Positions 47,860 through 59,400 of a stretch of 64,000 nucleotides of DNA are shown here, piece after piece (position 1 is the stretch's first letter; every line of letters begins with the position of its first letter). The stretch is from Centropristis striata (lineage: Eukaryota; Chordata; Actinopteri; Perciformes; Serranidae): the NCBI RefSeq assembly GCF_030273125.1, contig NC_081529.1:10690621-10754620 (forward strand), in the 5' to 3' direction. The position numbers were made by a program, and so were the translations under genes. The notes under the pieces are model-generated. The model worked only from the letters and a program-made list of their open reading frames with translations, had not been told where the DNA came from and ran no database searches.

Positions 47860-48201
47860 TCTCGTGAATAATGCATCACCTCCCGTCGACCGGAGGAGAC
47901 TCGTGCCTCCGGAGCTCTTCAGACGTCAGCTCGTGCTCACCGGAGGAAGGAGAATAATGGTCATACTAATATCACCGCCCGACTATTGAAAACGGGATAC
48001 AAACCGGTAATGAACGGGGAATTGGGCAGAGTGGGAATCCGCCTCACACACACCGACTCCGTTGGTTTCTACCGGGGATTTTACGGAGGAGTAGCCAACA
48101 CACCGAGGGCTTGATATTAACCCAACCGTGACCGACCTATTATCTGTCGGTCTGACGTTGTCCTTATCGCCGGCGTATTGAGGGACAAAAAAACAGCCAA
48201 G
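47860..48201 (+). promoter_or_regulatory. CpG-rich patch with candidate untranslated first exon
   Basis: From CACGCCCCTCTCGTGAATAA onward the sequence becomes G/C- and CpG-rich (CCCGTCGACCGGAGGAGACT, ACCGGGGATTTTACGGAGGA), unlike its A/T-rich surroundings, and ends in AGCCAAG|GTAGGT at 48202, a good splice donor on the + strand. This is what a housekeeping-type promoter plus 5' untranslated exon would look like, but I find no convincing coding exon downstream on + before the window ends. Confidence 0.35.
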
Positions 48202-48224
48202 GTAGGTTTATTGTTTCCTGTGTG

Positions 48225-48304
48225 TCTGTGTGTGTGTGTGCGGGTGCTTATGTGTGTGCGCGTGTGTGAGCGAAGGAAAGGAGACATAGATATTGTAGTA
48301 AGAT

Positions 48305-48350
<46 letters not shown>
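48225..48350. repeat. (TG)n microsatellites
   Basis: Two TG-rich arrays, 48225-48265 (impure) and 48306-48349. Confidence 0.95.
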
Positions 48351-48445
48351 GAACAGCACAGCTATAACATCAAAGAAATCTATAACATATATGATGTATA
48401 ATAGAATAATTTGAATTATAATGCTCCACACGTATTTCTATCACA

Positions 48446-48497
48446 ATGATAATAATAATGATGATTATTTTATTATTCTTTTATAATAATAATAATA

Positions 48498-48537
<40 letters not shown>

Positions 48538-48582
48538 AATAGTAATACATATTGTTATTATTATTATGAGTAGTAGTATTCC

Positions 48583-48613
<31 letters not shown>

Positions 48614-48765
48614 GTCATTATAAAACTATTATAATTATATTTTAATTATTATATTAAAATTATTAAATTGTTGATTTTATTATTTTTTATAACAATTCAT
48701 TATTATTATTATTTTCATTATAAATACAAGTAATACATTATATATGTATTATATATATATATATA
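48446..48765. repeat. Complex (ATT)n/(AAT)n tract
   Basis: About 300 bp of interrupted trinucleotide repeats in both strand orientations, ending in a short (TA)n run. Confidence 0.9.
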
Positions 48766-49297
48766 TAAATTATCCTTAAATACCACATTTCCATCTTGTC
48801 TTGGAGATATTGCAGGCACCCTGTATAATGCAAGCTGCAGCTGACAGTTTTTGATCATTTTAAGAGTGATAGTAAACCAGACGATAGTACAACTTGAACA
48901 GTGGAAGAGTGGGAAAAAAGTAGAACGTACCAGTACAGACTGGTGAAGTAAAAGCAGCGAGTGTGGCTGTAGACTGGATAATAACCCTTAGGAGAAATGT
49001 GTGTATGAATATGTGTGTGGGTGTGAAAAGGATTTGACTTTTCCCGCCCTTCTCTAGCTGTCTCCTCTTCTCGTTTCCGCACTGTTTTCCTCCACATTTT
49101 GGTCCCCTTTTTAAATTTCCATTGCTTCTTTTGAGCTGGATGTCTGTTTACGCCAGCTGGTGATAAACAGTTGTTTTGGCAGGAAACTGAAAGCATTTGT
49201 GTGGAAGTGACGGGATTATCTCTCACAATGCTGCGTCCATTATTAATCTATATCATTCTGTTGGCTTTGAGTGTGTGTGCATTGGCTTTGCAGGCAG

Positions 49298-49371
<74 letters not shown>
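49298..49371. repeat. (TATC)n microsatellite
   Basis: Pure tetranucleotide array of about 18 units. Confidence 0.97.
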
Positions 49372-50613
49372 TCTACGAATGTAGTTGGAAGTACCATACT
49401 TTTATTTATTAAGAGTAGGTTTGGGCATTTTGATGATATACTACAGGTGTCATCAGCTAATTTTTTTTCCAAATGAAGAAAATATGATGTGTTTATGCCT
49501 AGTTAGCCTATCAATTAAAGAATTAACAACAGGAATTTTATAGTAAAAGTGTTAAACAAACCAGAATATGTTTTATATTTGAGATTCTTCACAGTATTCA
49601 CCTTTTTTGTTGTTGATAGCTTTACACACTTCTGTTACTCTCTCAGTCAGCTTCATGAGCTGATCACCTGGATGGTTTTCAGTTAACAGGTGCACCTTAT
49701 CAAGAGTTAATTAGTGGAATTTCTTGCCTTCTTCATGTGTTTGAGACCATCAAAGCAAAAAGGTTAAAAGCTACTTTAATATAAAATATAAAACATATTC
49801 TGTTTTTTTTTTTTACACGTTTTTGTTTACTACATAATTCCATATGTGTTCCATCATAGCTCAGATTTAAAAATAAATAAATCTGCAATGTTGAAATGAT
49901 AAATAAATAAATAAATAAATAAATAATATAAAAACCATTGAATGAGAAGGTGTGTTCAAACTTTTGACTGGTGATGACATGATAACTAGATCATAACATT
50001 CATTGAGGAGTGATGGTTAAAAACTGTGAAACGTCATTATGCAAAATACCAGAATGCAATTTTTCCTCCTCACATTTTCTGAATGTATTAGGCTATTGTT
50101 CTGCATTGCTGATATATTACATTATCAACGATGTTAAAATCATATACATTTTTCTGTATTGTTTCTATCAAACTATCATCGCAGATAGCTATCTAGATAT
50201 CTAGCTAGCTAGCTATCTAGCTACATCATTTGACCGATATGTTATGTTTCATGCACAAAGCTTGGTCGAACTGTATAGGTGCTGTCCTACTAACCTGTAG
50301 TTTGTAGGATACAAGAATAGGCTTGCTGGTTATTTAACATAGAACAGAAAACCCATCTGATTGTGATATAAATTGTTGCAAGATATGAACCTATATTGGG
50401 ATAGAGGATTTTGTCCCCACCTCTCAACCCTAGTTTGGACCTCTACCGATAATACAGAGAAGTCACGTTAAAAAAGGTCTGTTAGGTAGTGCCGTGACGG
50501 TATGGCTTTTTTTTTTTTTTTACTGCAGTGAAAAAGCAAAGTAGTCCTGCCAATGCCCGTCTTACAACGCATATAAACATAGGCACAACTACTCGAGCTA
50601 GACTGCGTTATCA

Positions 50614-50652
<39 letters not shown>

Positions 50653-50719
50653 CATCCATCCATCCATCCATCCATCCATCCATCCATCCATCCATCCATC
50701 CATCCATCCATCCATCCAT
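50614..50719. repeat. (TATC)n-(CATC)n compound microsatellite
   Basis: TATC units to about 50651 then CATC units to 50719. Confidence 0.97.
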
Positions 50720-51334
50720 GCCTACAAACGTCAACACAATAACTGGCTTTTAAAGAAACTTTGGACACTCAGCTGTGATGACATCTTGCCATTGTATGCT
50801 CACACAGGAATGGCACAGAATGGCACAGAGCCAAAAAATGTGTTATCCATCCATCCATCAATCCAGAAGTATAGATCTGCAATTATAATTAGAGGTGGAA
50901 CCAAAAAAAAATTCCATACAACAATATTACGTATTGCTTCCTCATACAGTTGCAATACACTGCTGCCAAATATTGATATTTTGTATTAAAACATGCAAGC
51001 TCTCTAAAGAGATTTAGCTGGAATTTGGCTTACCAGAGTGACTACATCATGACTCCTCCTGGTGTCACTAATCAAATGAATGAGGGTGAACGTCAATGAA
51101 AAGAAAATAATTTCACAGGAAAAAATGGTGGACAGCCAGGGAAAACAAATCAGAGAGGAACCTTTTTTTAGTTTTCTGAAAACTCGATTGACACAGATTG
51201 AAAATATTTTGGTGAGGCATAGTTGTGTCTTTCCCTTTAACATTTGAATTCCAAAACTGCTTACAGCTAACTGACAGTTTACCATTTTATGGCTATTTTT
51301 TACATGGTAGCTGGAATCATTTGAAGTTGCAGCC

Positions 51335-51336
<2 letters not shown>

Positions 51337-51367
<31 letters not shown>
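51337..51367. repeat. (TG)n microsatellite
   Basis: Pure TG array. Confidence 0.95.
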
Positions 51368-51370
<3 letters not shown>

Positions 51371-51769
51371 AGAGCCACTATGCTAAGATTAATTAAACTT
51401 TGTTGAACATCCTTTTATCTCTGTTGTCAAATTCTGTCAACTGACACCACAAAGCTATGAATAAATACATAATACCTGCTTTTTTGCATTTTTAGGGCTA
51501 TTTTCTCTTCTTCAGTTCCACTAATAACTTGATGTTTCATAGATGATTGTCTTGCAATTTATATAGTATCACAGAATCACTGTATCAATAGACAATAGAT
51601 TGTGATAGTTTTGCATTGTTATTGAGTTATTCTGCCATCCCTATTCATTTATTGTCTGAAATCTGTTTAAAAGTTTGTACAGAAGTAGATCACTCTGACC
51701 AAGTTGTCTCTTTGTTATATTTTGTCTCCTCCCTGCCCCCCTGTGGCTTCTTTTCCTAGACAGTAGCGG

Positions 51770-51930
51770 TGCAGATGGGTGTAATCCTATGTTAATCTGC
51801 CTAACCCTGTAGCTCATAGTCTGGGTTTAACACTGCCCTGATTAATAGCCCCCCCACCATGTCAGTCATTAGGTTAATGAGATCACCCACACAGCATCAC
51901 TAGTGCTAATTAAAGGAAGACAAAACATAA
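51770..51930. promoter_or_regulatory. Candidate conserved non-coding element
   Basis: Low-repeat stretch with several homeodomain-type cores (GATTAATAG, GGTTAATGAG, GCTAATTAAAGG) spaced 30-50 bp and no obvious transposon signature. Purely a compositional guess; conservation cannot be judged from one sequence. Confidence 0.2.
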
Positions 51931-52529
51931 GGACTTGATTAGGTGCCAACTTTTTGCTCAACACCTTCACAAATTATGTATTAATTGTGACACCAAAATA
52001 AATACTCTCTCAAACCTGATTCACTCCCATCTTGACCTCAGTACATTAGAAATACGATATTTATCACAAAATAGTGCAATAACTACTAGAAAATAATCCA
52101 CTGTGTTAGTGTGTAGTGGCTGTGTGAGCACAGCTCATCATTCTGAGTTCCTGCGGGAGGAAAAGGGCAGTGTTTGATTTAATGCAGCGGTATCATTTTC
52201 CATATGGCCAGAGTGAGAATAGAGTGTGGACTGCCTGACTGGTGTCCTTGATGATCTTTTGAGCTTTCCACATTGCAGGAGATATTGCAGCTATCCTGTG
52301 CCGTATTGTTGCTGAAGCTGGTCTTGGCAGTTTGCAGTCCAGCCAATATGCACTTGTTTAATGCGTTAGAGTTGGGCTCCAGTGAAAATGTTTAAACCAC
52401 TCTGATATTAAGCCAAACATCAAACCTGTATTCTGGATTTTACCAGCACTTGATTGAACAGCCATCGTAATTAAAGCATGTTTCCACTGAGTACTTTTGG
52501 AAAGCGGCTGAGTGTTTTGGCTACGCCCA

Positions 52530-52970
52530 AAGAACTGAACTGATATCAAACATGTATGGACGACAACAGCTGCAGCATTTTCTTTTCAACTTCCCTCAAC
52601 TTTAAGCTTCACTGCTCTGTATAGCTTCAATACGGCTGTGTCTGTGAAATAATGTCGCCACGGAGTCACAAACCTGGTTCCAGTGTCTTTAGCATGTAGC
52701 TAAAACCCTTGTAAATTTGCAGCATTATTTCATCAACTTCCCGACCCGATATCCTGACGAACATGGTGCCCATGATTCCTCAGATCTTCTAGTTTCATAT
52801 GATACCAGTATCTCCAGTAAATTCCTAAAAGTGAGCCTGCTACGATGAAAATACTGACGCTAAATAAAAACTAGATATTGATACTTTATAAATTGGTACA
52901 ATATTGTCATGCAAAATATCACTTTATTATGCTGCATCGATTTTTTCCCCCACCTTTATTATCTTTATAG
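52530..52970. repeat. Dispersed repeat, copy 2
   Basis: Same orientation as 31690-32070; shares ATCAAACATGTATGGACGAC, ACTTTAAGCTTCACTGCTCT and TCGATTTTTTCCCCCACC. Confidence 0.7.
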
Positions 52971-53374
52971 ATAATTTGGCCATCAATGGAGTAAAATCCA
53001 AAATGCATCCACGCGGTGCACCTGAGGTGTGCTGCCATGAATGTGGCAGCGAGGTTAAACCACTGACTCAGCATTACATGAATGACTTGACTCTAGTCAT
53101 TCACATGTTTTGTTATTTTACAGGTAACAGTTTTTGGCACAGGTTTATGTTATAAGTAATAAACTTGTTTATTTTAATTGAATAAGAGTGAATTTATGTC
53201 TCTGTAAAACAATACATTAATGGCATGATAGTGTCTTAATTACAAAAGTTCTGATCAGTCAGGGATTGGCATGGTTTTAAATGAAAACCCACAAGAAGCC
53301 TTATTCTCCTTTACAATAATTCATGCTTACAATCAGGAAGGCAAACTCAAACAATGATTAAGATCAGTGTATAT

Positions 53375-53781
53375 CAGGGATGGGCAACTTAACCTAACTT
53401 AGCTGGAGGGGGCCACAATTTTTCATTGACACTACCACAGGGCCACATATAGGACCGTGCACTTAACCAGATATGATGAAACTGCAATTTTAAATATGTT
53501 TACAGTGCAGTAACTTAACATATTTCATGCTCAAATGCACGAATAACAGTATAAACAGGAATACAAAAGGTTTGAAGCAAATAAAAAATAACCACTTCCT
53601 GCGATTTCTTTTTTTCAGTGCAAGAACAGCAGACCAACATTAATTGCAAGAAGTAATTTTGCGCATTTTTACGCTGGACTTTTAAGATTTCATGCTCAAA
53701 TGCATGTAGTTGTACTGAGGGCCACTTCAAGTGAGGGTGCGGGCCGTATGTGGCCCCCGGGCCTCCAGTTGCCCATCCCTG
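53375..53781. mobile_element. 407-bp hAT-type element
   Basis: Ends CAGGGATGGGCAACTTAA and CCAGTTGCCCATCCCTG; target duplication GTGTATAT / CTGTATAT (53367-53374, 53782-53789), 7 of 8 matching. It contains GGGGGCCACA and TGTGGCCCCC near the ends and a direct repeat TTTCATGCTCAAATGCA at about 53522 and 53688. Confidence 0.88.
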
Positions 53782-55059
53782 CTGTATATGGTGGAATAGA
53801 GACAGGAGAAGAGGCCACCAAATTTGGCCTCTAGAGCAAAAAATTGTGTCCAACATGTCTCTGGACCCACTTACCCTGCTACTTTTCCCCACCTGTTGAC
53901 TTCTCCATGTCCTAGTGAAAATCCCTGCTCGTGACTCTGTTAGTCCATTCATAAACAAACATAATATGTAATCATCGTTATAGTGTGTCATGTCTGCAAG
54001 GTAAAAACAAAAGCCTCGCACATTTATTGGGAAGATTTAAACATCGTTTTTATTAAGACGCATAGCTTAACATTACTTGGAGTTTTTTAATGTGAAAGGC
54101 ATTTATATTCCTGTCATGCAAGCCACAGTTCCCTTTACTCTTGAGTCTTTGTAGGAGAATGCAGACCCTGTCGTTGAATGTCTTCACGATGAAGATACTA
54201 AAATATTCCCAGAGGCAAACACGTGTTTCATGGTGCTCAGACTGTTCATTCACAAACCGTATGAAACATTCAGAAGCTGTGAGAGAGGGAATTTTCGCAG
54301 GCTCCAAGTTTCAGCATTGCATAATTTTACAAAAACAAAGACACAAAAATACTGAAGTTTATTACATGTTTGAGCTGCATGATGCTTAAAAGAGATTTTT
54401 TGGCTGTAGAGGTGGAAGTACATATACTAGGACAATTTTGAAGTACTTGAGTTTACATTTGATGGTACGTTTTATTTTATAGCCCTTTTCAGAAGGAAAT
54501 GATGCAAAACATGATTATCAAACTGTGTTCCTGGTTTCAAGATTGTACTTTGAACAGACTGATGAGTTTATATATGTATTTTAACATCTTGTATAAAACA
54601 CAACAATTCGGTAATACTGTCACATTTTAGAATTTTTTCTATGATAACAAGTCTATAAAATATTTCAAAGTACAATGTGTATCTGTATAGTTTTATTTTA
54701 GATTGACAACAATAACTACAAAGACCAGTGAGCCCATTGTTTTTAAGTTCTTGTGGAATAAAGCCAGACAAAAACTATTAATCGTCAAAAGACTAAAAAA
54801 ACTGAGGATTTTCTTCAAGAGCAAAAATAAATCAAATCACCCTTCCTTTCAACACTCTATAGCATTTTTTTCCTTCTAGCAGGCTGATCTAAGGAATCCA
54901 GCTATGTCATGATCAGTGGTCGCTATTGACGTATTTTTAACACATTTGTCGGCTCTGTGCGCTTCATAAATAAGGTAAATTAAAAAATGAGGGATTGGTG
55001 TGGTGGGCGGTGAAGGATAAGCTTGTTTCACCTCTTCTCAGTTTATTGTTTCTTGGCAT

Positions 55060-55098
55060 AGACAGACAGACAGACAGACAGATAGACAGACAGACAGA
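55060..55098. repeat. (CAGA)n microsatellite
   Basis: Tetranucleotide array with one GATA interruption. Confidence 0.95.
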
Positions 55099-55656
55099 AA
55101 TTGCACTTCCAGCAGCAGCACAACACCAATACAATAAAATACAATAGAATAAAGTTCAAAATTAGTATAAATTTGCAAAATTAGAGAATGCAAGAGAGAT
55201 TAAAAATGTAAATACCACTACATAATTGTGATGTTGACATTAAGAAATCTTTTCTCCCTGTGACCTAAAAACTGCATGATGTAGGCCTCTAATATTTGTA
55301 TTTATTTATTATAATAAAATGAAAGATGCTATTAAATAAGTCTTATAATTGAAAAAAAAAAAACATATTAAAATAACATAATAATAGATGATATACTTAT
55401 TATGAACCTGTCTGGTAAAATGACACGGAAGGATGATACAACGGAAGAGTCTAATGTAATCTCTGGTCGTAATATTATGTCGGGAAGGAGGTGAAATAAC
55501 ACGCTATCTTTGTGACATGGCAATTTTCAAAGTGGGCCTATGACCTTTGACTTCAAGATATGTGAATTAAAATAGGCTCTATGGGTGGCCACGAGAATCG
55601 TCTTTATATACATACCTTCTTTATGATGATAAGATGCAGTTCAAGGCAATAACCAC

Positions 55657-56013
55657 TAGGCTTGTCACGATACTAAAATTTTCAACTCGATACCGAGCAG
55701 GAAAATATTCGATACTCAATACCATTTTTGATACCACAAGGATAAAAAAAAAGACCCCAAAATTTAACAGAAACATTTTTATTAACAAGAAAAATGCAAC
55801 ATGTAAAAATGAACCGAACCACAGGTTAAATGTTTATAATAAAAAACAGTTGTGCAAAAAGAAACTGCAACTATGATAACAAGTTTCAGGTCTAAGTAGT
55901 GCAAAAAATAAGGGGGGCGGGGGGTATCGATACTTTTGAAAATGAGTATCTTATCCGGATACAACGTTTTAGTATCGATACTGTTTTGAGTATCGATACT
56001 TTTGACAACCCTA
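55657..56013. mobile_element. 357-bp hAT-type element with TATCGATA-rich ends
   Basis: Ends TAGGCTTGTCACGATACT and GTATCGATACTTTTGACAACCCTA are inverted; a perfect 8-bp target duplication ATAACCAC lies at 55649-55656 and 56014-56021. Several copies of GTATCGATACT occur near the right end. Confidence 0.9.
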
Positions 56014-56401
56014 ATAACCACATGGTTTCTGTCATGCATTATTTTTCGCATACTGCATGTGAATATTTCTGCATACCGGGGTCACTGTGACTTGCATAGA
56101 TTGAGTATTGCTGGAGAGCTGAGACTCTTGTGAATTCAATAAGCCCAAATCCCAGCATGATTTTTTTCAGTGTTGTTCCTTGTCTTGGTGTATTGTTGTA
56201 GCAATAATATGGAGGGATTTCTGACCATTTTTTTCCATCCTCGAAATTTAAAAAAATTGCCCAATTCAGCACCAAATGTGTATTAACACAAAAATTGTAT
56301 GCGGCATAGTTGAGCATGAGAATGGGCTTTAAAAGCTATCAATTAATGTTCTTAACACTTATACCCCTTAAAAGAGTTGATTAATTGATTACTTAAGTCA
56401 T

Positions 56402-56407
56402 TTTATT
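56402..56407 (-). terminator. Candidate polyadenylation signal of the SLC1 gene
   Basis: TTTATT on +, that is AATAAA on -, about 50 bp beyond the stop codon at 56456-56458. Confidence 0.6.
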
Positions 56408-56455
56408 AGAGATTTATGAAAAGAACAGTTTGACATATCCTCATATCCTTAGCTT

Positions 56456-59400
56456 TCATATGATGTTCGCCACATCTGGTGGGGTGCTCCTGATCTCGAC
56501 ACCAAAGTCTTTGTCCTGAGGGCTCTCCTCTGTACCAGTCTGATCTTCGTATGATGGGTATTCTCTTGCGGTGTACATGGTGTTATCAGAGGTCTCACTG
56601 CTGAGGTTGACCTGGATCCCATCTGAGGTTGTGCCCTCAGCAGCACTGTAGGGAAAAGAACAACATGGTCATCAATGATGTGACCAATAAACTCAATTAC
56701 TGTGCCACTCTACTCTTCCTCTTGTGGAACAATTATTTGCATTCAAAATTGACCTTATTCTTTCTGCAAATGTACTGGGTCAAAATGAAAATAAAAAAAC
56801 CTCATTGAGACGATCTAGACTTGTACCTTGTCATTTCCTCTTCTTGCGTCTCTCGCAGTTCATGTTCTGAGACCTGTTGAACAAGTGCCACACCAATGCA
56901 GTCTCCCATCACATTGATTACAGTGTTGCAGCGATCTCTGAAAGGCACAAACATCAGAGTATGAAAGCCAGGGCTGGACTGGCCATCAGGTCTTTTGGGT
57001 CTGGTGGCCAGTTATTTCATTTTTATTATTATTTATTTTTTGTTGACTGATTTCCCAATGGCCCCCTCTGCTGTCAATCATTCAACCACTTAAATAATAG
57101 GAGAGATAATATAAACTGGTCAACACATCTGACCAGACACATGATTAAAATGTTCAACAATAAATTTAACTACGAAAATTTCTCATATTTAGGTTGAGAC
57201 TTATTTTGGGTTTCTATTAGAACATGTTTGCATGGTTTAATGAAAAAAAAATCTTCATCAGTCCAGACAATTCTGAAGTTTTAATGGAACAACTAAAAAA
57301 AATACTACTTTATAGAGGTCAGGAAGGACTTTATACACAAACGTAGTGATGGATTATTAATAGCTGGAACAAATCAATCAAAAAGCTGAAAAAAAAAATG
57401 TAATCTATTCATGATCTTAATTTATCTCTGACAGGCCTAGAGGGGATATTGCATTTGGTCAGCAAGATTTTTATTTGTATATTTTGCATATTCATGACTG
57501 TCTGCTCAAGGACCACTCATAGTTGCATTGATTCATAATTTTTGATATTGAACATTGACTGCTGACTCCTCACTTCTCTTTACCAGCCGGTAGGTACCAA
57601 AAGTGATCAACAACTGCTTCAGTTTGGAATCTTGTTTCTGGTTAGGGACAATCTTCTTTCAGCTAATGTCAACATAGGCAGTTACGTTACAGTTGGTTGA
57701 CTCTATTTACATTGGTGTTACTTGGAAATTGTTCTTGATTTGCATGCCATGGTAGGACAGCTGTGGTTTGAAACATTATTCATTAAATCAAACGTTAAGG
57801 CGGTCAATCCTCACTTGTTAAACTGAAACATAGGCGTGCAGCAAAATCTAAAACAAGCCTAACCTAGTCACATAACTGCCTCAAAAACCATCCATTTAAA
57901 CGTTTAATTGCATTTTTTTTTACTGTAATGGAGCAGACGCTGGGAGGGCATGTGAATAACAACATATTCTGAGTTTGGACTTGCTGCCCAGGCAGCAGTG
58001 CTGTCTGTTTTGACACCAGGCACTGCAGTAGTTCAGCTTAAGTGAGAGAAGAGGGACAAATGATTGAGGCCCTGTTTAGATGGAGACGATCTGGACAAAA
58101 AACGCAAAAGTGGCGTTTTTATTCTCTGTTAGACGAGAGTCTTTAGGGGGACACCAGGTGGATAGGTGGTACTGTTAAGCACTGCAACACAACACCACCA
58201 AGAGCTTGAGCAGGCATAGACACTTCTCTCCTACTTCTCTTCCTAGTAGCGCAAAATAGAATAGAAATAGGAAAAATGCCCGAGGTAATTAATGCACCTT
58301 CTCTGTTCTGTTATATTATCCGTAATAATTCTGCTCAACTGCTGAAATGAATCCTGGATAGTTATCAGAGCTGCTAGGGCAACTTGAATGTCTGACTGAT
58401 GGAAATAGTCCGACATGTTTGTTGTCGTTTGCCTGGACTACACATGGATGTTACGTAAACGCATACAAGATGAGTCCCAGCATGAGCTGATCAGAGACAC
58501 TTTTCACTTCCAACCCTTTAGGCGGAAACGCAACGATGGAGCGTTATTAAGATTTCCACCCTGGAGGGTTGTTTCATTTTTTTGCGTTTAAAGCCCCAAA
58601 AACACTGTCACCGTCTAAACAATAGGCACATCTGATAAAATAGTTTGTAGTTTTCACCTGAGAGAGGAGAGGTAGAAATGCTTGCCTGAGATATCATTCG
58701 ATTTCTGAACAACAGATTAAACTTACAGGATCCATTCTACAACCACCAGAATGGCGGCGTCCTTTCCAGGTAAACCAACTGCCGTCAAAACGAATAGAGT
58801 GGTCACTGCTCCAGTAGCTGGTATCCCTGCTGCTCCGATGCTGGACACGGCTGTTGTCACACTGCAGGTCAAACAGATATTGTACTCAAAAAACTGTATC
58901 ATGCATGTTTAAAGCCACTTCCACTTATGAACAGCCTCATATTATGCACTTTTAGCCAATATTCACACAAGATATGTAGGAACAGGGAGAATAGCTTACG
59001 CAATGGTAACCAACTGGCTGATGTCCAGAGGGATGTGGTTGAGTTGGGCAATGAAAACTGCTGCAACCACTTCGTAAAGAGCAGTCCCATCCATGTTGAT
59101 GTTGGTCCCAATGGGCAGCATGAAGCGAGTGACTCTTTTGTCGATCTTGAGTCGCTCCTCGCAACATTGGAAAGTGAGTGGTAGCGTGGCAGAGCTGGAT
59201 CAAACACAATCCTCTGTTAATGCACAACTCGTATAACAATATAGTCTCACAAATGTACCAGATAAGCAGTGGACGTACACTCACAGCTCTGTGTTACTAC
59301 TGTGTTGCATCATTTTACCTGGACGAGATGACCAGTGCGGTCAGTAAGGCAGGAGAAACCCCCCTGATAACATCAAGGGGGTTACGTCTCGTACACAGGA

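Larger units (their letters stand above)
41874..56455. other. Intergenic region between ODC-like and SLC1 genes (tail to tail)
   Basis: No supported protein gene. It contains the nested Tc1/hAT/LINE complex (44290-47161), a CpG-rich promoter-like patch at 47860-48200, microsatellites between 47.7 and 51.4 kb, a homeobox-site-rich unique patch near 51770-51930, and hAT elements at 53375 and 55657. Confidence 0.6.

Noticed and set aside
48117..48431. His-Thr-rich minus-strand frame and Cys-Val-rich plus-strand frame
   Set aside because: Both are translations of the (TG)n arrays.
53515..54021. 168-codon minus-strand frame
   Set aside because: It runs through the hAT element at 53375-53781 and out into unique sequence; no domain.
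58899..59284. Two minus-strand frames and one plus-strand frame over SLC1 exon 59000-59194
   Set aside because: Shadow frames of the real exon, which reads LPLTFQCCEERLKIDKRVTR in the third minus frame.
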